A DNA stretch of 10,318 nucleotides from an uncultured Filifactor sp. (GTDB lineage: Bacteria; Bacillota; Clostridia; Peptostreptococcales; Filifactoraceae). The DNA lies in contig CAMYCP010000031.1 in the NCBI GenBank assembly GCA_947254385.1, positions 1 through 10,318 on the forward strand, read 5' to 3'. Made by a program: the position numbers and the translations under genes. The notes below the pieces were generated by a model. The model saw only the letters and a list, made by a program, of their open reading frames with translations. It did no database searches and had not been told where the DNA came from. Positions 1 through 7,168 of this stretch are shown in pieces; within the stretch, counting starts at the first letter, position 1; each line of letters begins with the position of its first letter.

Positions 1-17
1 CCTGTAAAATTCACAGG
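1..17 (-). terminator. Possible hairpin after the flavodoxin-ferredoxin gene
   Basis: Read on the minus strand, ten bases after the TGA stop there is CCTGT-GAATTTT-ACAGG, a 5-bp stem with a 7-nt loop. It sits where a terminator would be expected, but the window ends at the stem, so no T-run can be seen. The stem is short and this is only a candidate. Confidence 0.25.
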
Positions 18-26
18 TGTGCTTTT

Positions 27-779
27 TCAAACATGATTTTTTAAAAGATAACGTTCTTTATTTTTTGTTGCCGTGCCGTATTCTATAGCGGATACAGGGC
101 ATTTTGAGATACACGCCATGCAATGAGTGCAGTTTCCGTTCCATACAGGTTTTTTATCTACATATGTGATATTGCTCATAATGCAGACTTTGGCACATAT
201 TCCGCAACTTATACAGTTATCTTTCACATAAAATTTTTTATCTTTTACTATAAGAGTGTAAAATATCGGATTTACAAAGGCAGACAAAAATTTTGAAAGT
301 AAACCGCTTTTTACGTCCGGAAACGGTTTATTATGAGTTATATATCCGCTCGCATCATTTAAAGAACTAAGCGCATTTTTCAGCATTACATCAATTTTTT
401 CACTTTCGGGGACGTTAAACAGCGCTATATAATTTTCAGGCATGAGAATAGGGTATAAGCCCAAAAAATTCATTTCGATATTTTCAATATCCGTCTTCAA
501 GTATTTTTCCGCATTGCCCGCCGAATCTCCGCAGGTCATAATGACATACATATTCTTTGACCCGTTAAATGTGATATTTTTTAAGGCACTTTGTAAAATG
601 CGGGGGATTCTCCAACTATAGGTCGGGGTACACAGGACGTACGGTTTTTCGGACGAAAAAGCGGTTCTTTTGTTTTCTTTTATCACGTCAAAGAGATTAT
701 GCGCCGTGTCGCCCAAAAGACCTGCAAGATTCTTTGCAATATATTCACTGTTTCCTGTAGCTGAAAAATAAAGTATCAT
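27..779 (-). CDS. Flavodoxin-like protein with two [4Fe-4S] ferredoxin motifs (EFR1-type)
   Basis: This 250-residue protein is probably a cytoplasmic electron carrier or flavin-dependent oxidoreductase. It begins with a flavodoxin FMN phosphate-binding loop (FSATGNSEYIA, residues 5-15). Further flavodoxin-like segments follow at about 47-60 (YVLCTPTYSW) and 77-90. The C-terminal part has two bacterial ferredoxin motifs, C189-x2-C192-x2-C195-x3-C199 and C217-x2-C220-x2-C223-x3-C227-P, enough for two [4Fe-4S] clusters. This layout matches the family annotated as EFR1 ferredoxins; the redox partner and substrate are not known to me. The start ATG overlaps the stop of the upstream peptidase gene as ATGA, and the sequence ahead of it has only a weak ribosome site, so translation is probably coupled. 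The functional link to a wall peptidase is not obvious. Family assignment is secure, specific role is not. Confidence 0.9.
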   Translation of the reverse strand: MILYFSATGNSEYIAKNLAGLLGDTAHNLFDVIKENKRTAFSSEKPYVLCTPTYSWRIPRILQSALKNITFNGSKNMYVIMTCGDSAGNAEKYLKTDIENIEMNFLGLYPILMPENYIALFNVPESEKIDVMLKNALSSLNDASGYITHNKPFPDVKSGLLSKFLSAFVNPIFYTLIVKDKKFYVKDNCISCGICAKVCIMSNITYVDKKPVWNGNCTHCMACISKCPVSAIEYGTATKNKERYLLKNHV

Positions 780-1681
780 TTGTATCGTCTCGCTAAGCAG
801 TAACGTGATGAAAAATAGTCGGAGTTAAGTTTTGCAATTATTATCTTATGCGAATTTGATGAGGCGTGAATAAAACTGTCGTCGCCTATATATATCCCTA
901 CGTGCGTTACCTTGGTAGGTACTAAATAATCCCTCTTGTAAGTTTCTTCAAACAATTCTTCTTCCTCCGGTATGGAAGAATATTTGCTTCTCGTGTCGAA
1001 AAATACGAGATCTCCCGATTGAAGATCGTCTTTATCCACATAATCTCCGACTTTCGCCTGTTCCGCGGAAGTTCTCGGGATATCTATGCCGGCTTTTTTA
1101 TAAACGTAGGATGTAAAACCTGAACAATCGAATTTATCAGGACCTTCAGCGCCGTATACGTACGGTTTGCCGTATTCTTCCATAGCGTATTTAAGAAGTT
1201 TGGAATTGCTGAAATATTCGCTAAGTTCCCCGTTTAAAATTTCCGCCTTCTCTTTTGCAAAACTGTCGGAAGTTTCCGGTTTTTTCTCTTTTGCGAAACT
1301 TTCCGGACTTTCCGTTTTCTTTTCTTTTTTACCTTTTTCAGAACTGTCGGGAGTTTCCGCTTCTTTCTCTTTTTTATTTTTAGTGAAACTGTCTGAAATT
1401 TCCGCTTTCTTTTCTTTCTCTTCAATTTTTGAGGCTTGTTTTTTCAAAAAGTCGTCATCAAACAGTTCGTTGGAATCATCGACAATCTTATTTGAAATCA
1501 GCTTTTTCATGTCGGTCTTATCGGTTTCAATTTTACCGGTGACCTTTACGACCGTTTTATTTTGAGTACTTTTTTTATCGTTATTGTCGTATGTTTCTTC
1601 ATATAGTGAGTTTTCCGCATAAATACTCAAAGGTGTCGCAACAGCTAATAAAACCGCCGTAAGAATTATAAATTTTTTCAT
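776..1681 (-). CDS. Secreted NlpC/P60 cell-wall peptidase with charged repeat linker
   Basis: A 301-residue exported cysteine peptidase, expected to cleave peptide stems of peptidoglycan. Residues 1-22 form a signal peptide (MKKFIILTAV... ending SIYA-EN). Residues about 23-85 are acidic and unassigned. Residues about 86-147 are a Lys/Glu/Ser-rich linker made of degenerate repeats (KKAEISDSF, KEAETPDSS, KKTESPESF, KKPETSDSF). The NlpC/P60 domain runs from about 160 to 300, with the catalytic Cys in DCSGF (C186), the catalytic His in THVGIYIG (H260) and a likely third residue in FIHASS (H272). No SH3b, LysM or choline-binding module is visible, so wall targeting may depend on the linker. A ribosome site AAGAGGT lies 5 nt before the ATG. 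It is the first gene of a two-gene operon, overlapping the next by 4 nt. An insertion of about 20 residues (roughly 231-252, Glu-rich) precedes the catalytic His strand. Confidence 0.93.
   Translation of the reverse strand: MKKFIILTAVLLAVATPLSIYAENSLYEETYDNNDKKSTQNKTVVKVTGKIETDKTDMKKLISNKIVDDSNELFDDDFLKKQASKIEEKEKKAEISDSFTKNKKEKEAETPDSSEKGKKEKKTESPESFAKEKKPETSDSFAKEKAEILNGELSEYFSNSKLLKYAMEEYGKPYVYGAEGPDKFDCSGFTSYVYKKAGIDIPRTSAEQAKVGDYVDKDDLQSGDLVFFDTRSKYSSIPEEEELFEETYKRDYLVPTKVTHVGIYIGDDSFIHASSNSHKIIIAKLNSDYFSSRYCLARRYK
1241..1420 (-). repeat. Degenerate tandem repeat coding the Lys/Glu linker of the NlpC/P60 protein
   Basis: About four imperfect units of 39-50 nt, each containing a variant of GAAACTTCCGACAGTTT followed by an A/G-rich stretch on the coding strand. 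They encode (K/E)-(A/T/P)-E-(I/T/S)-x-(D/E)-S-F/S followed by K-x-K. The purine-rich coding strand leaves the other frames and the opposite strand open here, which produces false ORFs. Confidence 0.75.
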
Positions 1682-1787
1682 AAATTACCTCTTTTCTTAC
1701 TTTTTTATGAAAATATCGTAATTACGGTAAAAATGTGAAAGAATAAACTTGTGGCATTTTTTAAATGTCTTTTTCAAACTTTAATAT

Positions 1788-1815
1788 ATTATACCATTTT
1801 TTTTAAAAATTTAAA
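1788..1815 (-). promoter_or_regulatory. Extended -10 promoter for the NlpC/P60 - flavodoxin operon
   Basis: On the minus strand a perfect -10 TATAAT (1793-1788) is preceded directly by TGG, giving an extended -10 (TGn-TATAAT). A weak -35-like TTTAAA (1815-1810) lies 16 nt upstream, as allowed when the extended element is present. Transcription would start near 1781 and leave a leader of about 100 nt. Confidence 0.65.
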
Positions 1816-2070
1816 TTAAAATATCGTTAAAAATAGGGTATATAAAAAATAATCTGTAACCGGATTGATATGAGAATTTTTGTATTCAATGGGCGATTGC
1901 TATATTTATCATGCTTTCATCACTTTATGACTTTTATGAAATTGGGTTTTTATGTAGAAAAATCAAGTATACAGGATTGTAATTTTGTTATATACTATAA
2001 TATGAAAATTGTTTTTTATAATAATTTATTTAAGATTTTTTTAAGTTACATATCTTAAAAGTGCCTTGAT

Positions 2071-2160
2071 TTACATTAGGGAACTTCTAAAAACTTCATT
2101 TTCAAAAAATAAAATATTGATTTTACAATGTATAAAATTTTTTATTAATTTTTAGAGATT
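2071..2160 (-). repeat. Copy A of a ~90-nt palindromic dispersed repeat
   Basis: Read on the minus strand, this stretch matches 8518-8606 on the plus strand along its full length. There is an exact 15-nt block (2145-2159) and an exact 26-nt block (2104-2129), and a shared end CCTAATGTAA/CCTAATATAA. By hand alignment the whole is roughly three quarters identical. Its ends are imperfect inverted repeats (CTCTAAAAATT against AAGTTTTTAG), so it can fold into one long AT-rich hairpin. It ends 25 nt before the SufU-like start and could influence that gene; TTGATT (2117) with TTTATT (2141) is a marginal promoter inside it. The nature of the element (MITE-like relic or RNA structure) is unknown. Confidence 0.8.
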
Positions 2161-2185
2161 AGCGTTATTTAAAAGGGGCGTTGTG

Positions 2186-2614
2186 ATGGATCTTAAAGCC
2201 GTATATACTCAAATGATACTTGAAGAAAGCCGAAACAGCATGAACCGCAGAGAACTTCCTCACCATACTCATAAAGAACCCGGGCATAATCCGAGTTGCG
2301 GTGATGAGATAGAATTGCAGGCGGATATAAAAGGCGGTGTGATAAGTGACGCCTCTTACACGGGACAAGGTTGCGCAATATCTCAAGCCTCGACTTCCAT
2401 AATGTGCGATGTGATAAAAAACATGAAAGAAGAGGATGCGCTTAAACTCTGCGATATATTTATCCGCATGGTGACGGGCGAAAAAATAAGCGCTGATGAA
2501 GAAAAAATGCTTGAGGATGCGGCGATATTTAAAACCGTGCAAAATATGCCGGCAAGAACCAAATGCGCCGTTTTACCGTGGTACACCTTAAAACATATGC
2601 TTTCGGAAAAATAA
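2186..2614 (+). CDS. sufU: SufU-like Fe-S cluster assembly / zinc sulfur-transfer protein
   Basis: A 142-residue cytoplasmic protein of the IscU/SufU/NifU N-terminal fold. The family signature is complete: C38-G-D40 in NPSCGD, C63 in GQGCAIS, and C127 in PARTKCAVLPW. The segment between the second and third cysteines (GEKISADEEKMLEDA...) has the length expected of SufU rather than IscU. In Bacillus, SufU is the zinc-bound sulfur acceptor of the cysteine desulfurase SufS; this protein has the three cysteines and Asp needed for that. I chose the ATG at 2186 because AGGGG lies 7 nt before it; the overlapping GTG at 2183 is only 4 nt away. No sufS, sufB, sufC or sufD gene is next to it, which is unusual because sufU is commonly within the suf operon. 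A 51-nt hairpin follows it at 2633-2683. Confidence 0.92.
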   Translation: MDLKAVYTQMILEESRNSMNRRELPHHTHKEPGHNPSCGDEIELQADIKGGVISDASYTGQGCAISQASTSIMCDVIKNMKEEDALKLCDIFIRMVTGEKISADEEKMLEDAAIFKTVQNMPARTKCAVLPWYTLKHMLSEK

Positions 2615-2632
2615 TTTCAAACAGGTATTTAT

Positions 2633-2683
2633 GCCTAATCCTTTTTAAGAACATTTTATTTTGCGTTCTTTTTAGGATAAGGC
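2633..2683 (+). promoter_or_regulatory. Long hairpin between sufU-like gene and nucleotidase gene
   Basis: GCCTAATCCT (2633-2642) pairs with AGGATAAGGC (2674-2683) in 9 of 10 positions. AAGAAC (2647-2652) pairs with GTTCTT (2665-2670), with a T-rich internal loop between the two stems and a 12-nt apical loop. No T-run follows the stem, so it is not a classic terminator. It ends 17 nt before the AGGAGG of the nucleotidase gene and may act as a processing, stability or partial termination signal. Confidence 0.5.
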
Positions 2684-2710
2684 GCAATATAAAAATTTTA
2701 GGAGGTATTT

Positions 2711-4717
2711 ATGAGAAAAAAATTATCCGTAATCATGGTGTTTGCATTGATGATTACATTGTTTACCGCATTCCCCGCAAGTGCGACGGGAGAAAAGACC
2801 ATAACCGTCGTACATACCAACGATGTACACGGCAGAGCACAAGGCGATGACAAGGAACTCATAGGTTATGCCAGACTTAAAACGTTCTATGACTCTTTGA
2901 AAGCCGAAAATCCCGATGTTCTTTTGCTTGATGCGGGAGATACCATGCACGGCACCACATTTGTAAATCTTTCCGACGGGGAAAACATGATGACCTTAAT
3001 GAATGAAATCGGTTACGATGTATCAATTCCCGGCAACCACGATTTCAATTACGGCTATGAACAACTCGTAAAACTCAGCAAAATGGCAAAATTTGATTAT
3101 CTTGCAAGCAACGTTGTAAAAAAAGACGGCAAAAGCGATTTTAAACAAAACGTAATAAAAGAAGTTGACGGCATAAAGGTAGGTATCTTCGCCCTCTCGA
3201 CACCCGAAACCAAATACAAATCCTCTCCTAAAAATACCGTAGGCGTTGAATTTATAGATTATATAGCTACCGCTGAAAAAGAAGTGAAAGAACTTAAAAA
3301 ACAGGGAGCGGACGTTATCATCGCCGTAACTCACCTTGGAGTTGACAAATCTTCCAAAGAACGTTCCGACATTTTAGCGGAAAAAGTGGACGGCATAGAT
3401 TTAATTATTGACGGACACAGCCACACCAAACTGGATAGCGGTGAAACCGTAAACGGAGTATTGATTGCGCAGACAGGTGAACACCTTAAGAATATCGGCA
3501 TAGTAAAACTTAACTTTAAAGATAAAAAACTTGTTTCTAAAACGGCTGAACTTTTGGAATTTAAAGACGCATCCAAATTGGAACCCGACAAAAAAATAAT
3601 GGATGCCATAACCGAAATGGACAACAAAAATAGAACTCTGCTCGAAGAAAAAGTCGGCAAGACAACAACATCTCTTGAAGGCGAAAGAGAAAACGTACGT
3701 ACGAAAGAAACCAATCTTGGAGACTTGGTAGCAGACGCCATGAGAAAAGCTGTAGATGCCGATGTTGCATTAACCAACGGCGGTGGTATCAGAGCGAGCA
3801 TACAGGGGCCTGAAGTTACAATGGGCGACATACTCACATCATTTCCTTTCACCAATTTCGTAGTAAAAATTGAAGTTAAAGGCGTGGACATTCGTCAAGC
3901 ATTGGAACACGGAATTGACGCCGCTCCGGAAGCCGCAGGTAAATTTCCGCAAATCTCAGGCATGAGTTTTGAATATGATTCCACAAAAGAAAAAGGCTCC
4001 AAAATTACAAAAATAATGATAGGAGATGCTCCGATAGACGATAATAAAACCTATACTCTTGCTACAAATGACTTTGTTTCCATAGGCGGAGACGATTACA
4101 CAATGCTCAAAGATAAGAAAAAAGTCGGAGAAGGTGCGCTTTTATCCGATGTATTGGTTGAATATATCAAAAATTCACCCGATATGACCGTAAATTACAA
4201 GACGGAAAACAGAATAACGGATAAAAAATCCGAAACGAAAGCGACAGAAAACCCCGTAAAAGAACCTGCCGAAACATCCGACAAAAAATCGGTTTCCGCA
4301 GTAATTTCAAAACAACAAATCACCCTGAACGGACAAAAAGTTGAAATCCCCGCCTATAACATAGACGGCTACAACTACTTTATGCTCAGAGACGTTGCGG
4401 CACTCTTAAAAGACACTTCCGCAAAATATAAAACCGATTATGACAAAGACACCAAAACCGTCCTCATAACAAAAGGCGAAGTTTCGGAAGGTGAAATCTC
4501 CGTAAGTTTGAAAGCACCTCAAAAAATTTCGTTAAGCACGCAAAAAATAACCATAGACGGGAAAAATGCCGACGTAAAAGCTTACCTCATAGATAACAGC
4601 AACTTCTTTATGCTTCAAGACTTAGGTAAAGCGTTGGGTTTTGACGTAAAATGGGATGAAAATACCAAAACTGTAGTTATTACAACTTCTGAAGCAACAC
4701 TCGAAAAAGCCGCATAA
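2711..4717 (+). CDS. Secreted 5'-nucleotidase / 2',3'-cyclic phosphodiesterase family protein with C-terminal stalk domains
   Basis: A 668-residue exported metallophosphoesterase, expected to remove phosphate from extracellular nucleotides. Signal peptide 1-25 (cleavage near ASA-TG). The catalytic domain spans about 29-280 with the two-metal motifs HTNDVHG (35-41), DAGD (74-77), GNHDF (108-112), H208 in VTHLG and GHSH (235-238). The C-terminal nucleotidase domain spans about 313-505 with ETNLGDL (333-339), TNGGGIR (355-361), FPQISG (412-417) and TNDFVSIGGDDYTML (452-466), the usual substrate pocket region. After an acidic/Lys-rich linker (about 503-530) come two related modules (537-561 and 613-637 align without gaps, 12 of 25 identical, both with FML-x-D) resembling the copper amine oxidase N-terminal-like or stalk domain of Bacillota surface proteins. 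There is no LPXTG or membrane anchor. A perfect AGGAGG site precedes the ATG, and a strong terminator follows. Whether it prefers AMP, cyclic nucleotides or UDP-sugars cannot be told. Confidence 0.94.
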   Translation: MRKKLSVIMVFALMITLFTAFPASATGEKTITVVHTNDVHGRAQGDDKELIGYARLKTFYDSLKAENPDVLLLDAGDTMHGTTFVNLSDGENMMTLMNEIGYDVSIPGNHDFNYGYEQLVKLSKMAKFDYLASNVVKKDGKSDFKQNVIKEVDGIKVGIFALSTPETKYKSSPKNTVGVEFIDYIATAEKEVKELKKQGADVIIAVTHLGVDKSSKERSDILAEKVDGIDLIIDGHSHTKLDSGETVNGVLIAQTGEHLKNIGIVKLNFKDKKLVSKTAELLEFKDASKLEPDKKIMDAITEMDNKNRTLLEEKVGKTTTSLEGERENVRTKETNLGDLVADAMRKAVDADVALTNGGGIRASIQGPEVTMGDILTSFPFTNFVVKIEVKGVDIRQALEHGIDAAPEAAGKFPQISGMSFEYDSTKEKGSKITKIMIGDAPIDDNKTYTLATNDFVSIGGDDYTMLKDKKKVGEGALLSDVLVEYIKNSPDMTVNYKTENRITDKKSETKATENPVKEPAETSDKKSVSAVISKQQITLNGQKVEIPAYNIDGYNYFMLRDVAALLKDTSAKYKTDYDKDTKTVLITKGEVSEGEISVSLKAPQKISLSTQKITIDGKNADVKAYLIDNSNFFMLQDLGKALGFDVKWDENTKTVVITTSEATLEKAA

Positions 4718-4724
4718 GGTTCAA

Positions 4725-4767
4725 GAAACAAAACACCGGCATACTTATAAAGTCGGTGTTTTGTTTC
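4725..4767. terminator. Strong symmetric rho-independent terminator
   Basis: GAAACAAAACACCGGC (4725-4740) pairs with GTCGGTGTTTTGTTTC (4752-4767), 15 of 16 positions, around an 11-nt loop. The A-rich 5' arm and T-rich 3' arm make it usable in either direction. It closes the nucleotidase transcription unit and separates it from the sensor genes. Confidence 0.88.
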
Positions 4768-4852
4768 ACAAATTTGTAAAAATAAACGATTTGTACCAAC
4801 TTACATAAGAAATTGCAGTATTTTGTACCTTTCTCATAAAGGATGTGATTTT

Positions 4853-7168
4853 ATGAAAAAGTTATGCATAATATTTATGCTTATATCTGTAATTTTTGCG
4901 GGACAGGTATTTGCAGAAAATAAAAATCCCCAATTTTATAACAAAATTGAAAAAAACATCACGGAACACTTGGAAATTTTGATATTTAACTACATAGACG
5001 AAGATACGGTGTCTTTTTTAAGAGAAAAATCCTCTCTTAACATAAAAAAGCCGTCGTTTTCCTTAAAAGATTCCGATATGCTTTCGTTTTTTTTAAAAAA
5101 TAAAACCGCCGTATTTGTTTACGACATAACGGCGCTACCGTTACTTAAAAATAACAATCTGTACTGGTATCCGATATACAAAGATACTGTCGGAATAATA
5201 ACCGATGAGAAAAACAGCATACTTGATATAGAGGATCTGTATTTAAAAAAATCCGTATCGGTTATAAAAGATTCGCCTTATATATATTATGCCGACATAT
5301 TGTTTCAAAGATCGTATAAAGAAAGCTACATTGACTTTTTAACCAAACTTAACAACTTGCACAAGCTTGATTTGACCGATGAATCCGATGTTAAAATAAG
5401 TATGTATTCGTGGTATTTAAACAGAAAAACAGACAAAAAATTCACATTTTTAAAAAATAACCCCGAATGGGTGGAAGTCGGTATACTCTCTTATTATCCG
5501 ATATCGGAACGCAACATAAAAAACTTAAAAAAAGCCTTTGCCGAAAAAAACTACCCCGTCGAAAAAAACGCCGGCGTTAAATCAGGTTACATAAATGAAT
5601 ACATTTCAAAGCTCGTGCATCGTCAAAATGAATTTATTAAAATAAGACGCAAAATTTTGGGTGAACATAAGGATTATTTGAAATCATCGGTACAAAATAT
5701 ACTGCTTACCGTCTTCTTTATATTTTTGTTGCTTATTTTAATCAAATATTTGAAAACATACGTGGTGATAAAGGTCGTAAGACGAATTATGGTATCCACG
5801 GCGTACGTTCTGATCCTATGGCTCTTTGAATCCGTCGTAAAATACGGGATACCGTCAGATGAACACGATATTATAAGGTATTTGTGGTACGCATACTATA
5901 TTTTTATGCCGTTCGTTTCCATAATGATTCTCACCATATCGCTTTACGCCGACAAATATGAAGACTCGCCCATGCCGCTCGCACTTAAAATAAATATCTC
6001 AATCTATATACTGCTGGTACTTCTGGTTATGACGAACGACTTTCATCGGCTGGTATTCACATTTACGGGAAGTAATCGGGCGCTATGGCACGGCAAGGGA
6101 AATTACGGTTACAACATAGGGTATTATTTTGTTTTTGCCTACATCACATTTACAATACTTGTAAGCTCGCTGATTTTAATAAAAAAGAAACTCGACTCAC
6201 CGAACAAACTGCGTCTTATCTATCCTTTGATCGTGGCAATTTCAGGCATAACCTATGCCGTAATGTACGCAAAGGATTTTAAACCGTTTACCGAAATACC
6301 GCTGGTATTTTTTTATGTGGTAAGTATAGGAATGTATATGGTTTCCATGGTTTTCAGCCGACTTGCCTTAGTAAACGGCGATTATGTCAAATCATTTAAA
6401 AACAGTATGCTGGACGTTCAAATATTCGACAATGAAAATAAGCTCATGTACTCTACTGCAGGAAATAAAAAACAAAAGTCGGGCTTGTTTTTATCCACGA
6501 CTGAACCCGTAAAATGCGGTTATGCCGTAATAAAAGAAGATATAAGCGATGTTATAAAAAGTCGTAACACTCTTCTTAAAACCGAACATAAATTGAAACG
6601 TAACAAAATGATACTGGAAACTCGACTTAAATTCGACGAAAAAATCGACTACATCGAAGAAGAAAGAGCGCTCTTCGAGCATATAAACAGCTATATACGA
6701 AATCGTACCGAGAGCTTGCTCGAAGAACTTAAAAAATCAGGTAAGTCTTACAAGATGAATGTATTACTGATGAATATAATATTCATCAAACGTAAGGCGG
6801 AAATGATGATAAAACTCAAAAATGTTAAATTTATTGAAGACTTTGAATTAAAACATCTCATAACCGAACTTGCGACTTGTAATCCTGATGTTGCCGTACT
6901 GATTGATATTAAAGGCGATGTTTCGATTTTTGCCTATACGTTTGTATACACCGTATTTTTTGAGATTTTGGAATTTATAACCGAAAAAACGGATTATGAA
7001 ACATATATCAAAGTTAAGGTAAAAGATGAAAAGGCTTTACTTTCTTTTGCTGTAGACAAAACCGAAAATCCGGCTTTAACCGATGAAATAAACGGAAAAT
7101 TTAAAAATATATTGTTTAAGGACAATGAAGATGCGCTCATTTGTACGATTGAACGGAGTTTTAAATGA
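4853..7168 (+). CDS. Seven-TM sensor with secreted ectodomain and degenerate histidine-kinase tail
   Basis: A 771-residue membrane protein. Signal peptide 1-21 (MKKLCIIFML... ending QVFA), then an ectodomain of about 255 residues. The stretch YWYPIYKDTVGIITDEKN at 104-121 recalls solute-binding folds, but weakly. Seven hydrophobic segments follow at about 280-299, 310-330, 343-364, 380-394, 418-443, 454-472 and 482-502. NDFHRLVF (395-402) and the W-x-n-YGYNIGYYF region match the histidine kinase 7TM family as I know it. A short PAS-like piece (518-570), a charged helix (571-605) and a kinase-like tail follow. ERALFEHINSY (604-614) aligns without gaps to the H-box of the next protein, but the phosphoacceptor His-Asp is Asn612-Ser613. 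The N-box Asn is Phe708 and no G-box is present. It therefore looks like a non-catalytic sensor partner. The ATG at 4853 is chosen over an upstream TTG at 4823 because it directly starts the signal peptide and has AAAGGA 9 nt before it. Confidence 0.85.
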   Translation: MKKLCIIFMLISVIFAGQVFAENKNPQFYNKIEKNITEHLEILIFNYIDEDTVSFLREKSSLNIKKPSFSLKDSDMLSFFLKNKTAVFVYDITALPLLKNNNLYWYPIYKDTVGIITDEKNSILDIEDLYLKKSVSVIKDSPYIYYADILFQRSYKESYIDFLTKLNNLHKLDLTDESDVKISMYSWYLNRKTDKKFTFLKNNPEWVEVGILSYYPISERNIKNLKKAFAEKNYPVEKNAGVKSGYINEYISKLVHRQNEFIKIRRKILGEHKDYLKSSVQNILLTVFFIFLLLILIKYLKTYVVIKVVRRIMVSTAYVLILWLFESVVKYGIPSDEHDIIRYLWYAYYIFMPFVSIMILTISLYADKYEDSPMPLALKINISIYILLVLLVMTNDFHRLVFTFTGSNRALWHGKGNYGYNIGYYFVFAYITFTILVSSLILIKKKLDSPNKLRLIYPLIVAISGITYAVMYAKDFKPFTEIPLVFFYVVSIGMYMVSMVFSRLALVNGDYVKSFKNSMLDVQIFDNENKLMYSTAGNKKQKSGLFLSTTEPVKCGYAVIKEDISDVIKSRNTLLKTEHKLKRNKMILETRLKFDEKIDYIEEERALFEHINSYIRNRTESLLEELKKSGKSYKMNVLLMNIIFIKRKAEMMIKLKNVKFIEDFELKHLITELATCNPDVAVLIDIKGDVSIFAYTFVYTVFFEILEFITEKTDYETYIKVKVKDEKALLSFAVDKTENPALTDEINGKFKNILFKDNEDALICTIERSFK

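Larger units (their letters stand above)
1682..2185. other. AT-rich intergenic region between divergent genes
   Basis: About 500 nt without a convincing gene separate the minus-strand peptidase operon from the plus-strand SufU-like gene. It holds the minus-strand promoter at 1788-1815 and the palindromic repeat at 2071-2160. From 1817 to 2070 I see only very AT-rich DNA with several TATAAT-like strings but no well-spaced -35, and no clear terminator or RNA gene. An open frame of 62 codons at 1870-2058 has no ribosome site and an implausible composition. Confidence 0.6.

Noticed and set aside
1241..1420. CRISPR-like array in the repeated part of the NlpC/P60 gene
   Set aside because: The units are degenerate, in frame with a coding sequence and without distinct spacers; they encode a protein linker.
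1167..1565. 132-codon plus-strand open frame opposite the NlpC/P60 gene
   Set aside because: It is the antisense of the purine-rich repeat linker and gives a Ser/Phe-rich low-complexity product; the minus-strand gene has a signal peptide and catalytic motifs.
1977..2022. Cluster of TATAAT-like strings with a TTGTAA upstream, as a plus-strand promoter
   Set aside because: The spacing between TTGTAA (1977) and TATAAT (1996) is only 13 nt, and such strings are expected by chance in DNA this AT-rich.
1870..2058. 62-codon plus-strand open frame in the intergenic region
   Set aside because: No ribosome site precedes the ATG, the product is rich in Phe, Tyr and Ile as expected of random AT-rich DNA, and no domain is recognisable.
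3331..3891. 186-codon minus-strand open frame opposite the nucleotidase
   Set aside because: It lies wholly within the conserved nucleotidase coding region and has no ribosome site or recognisable motif.
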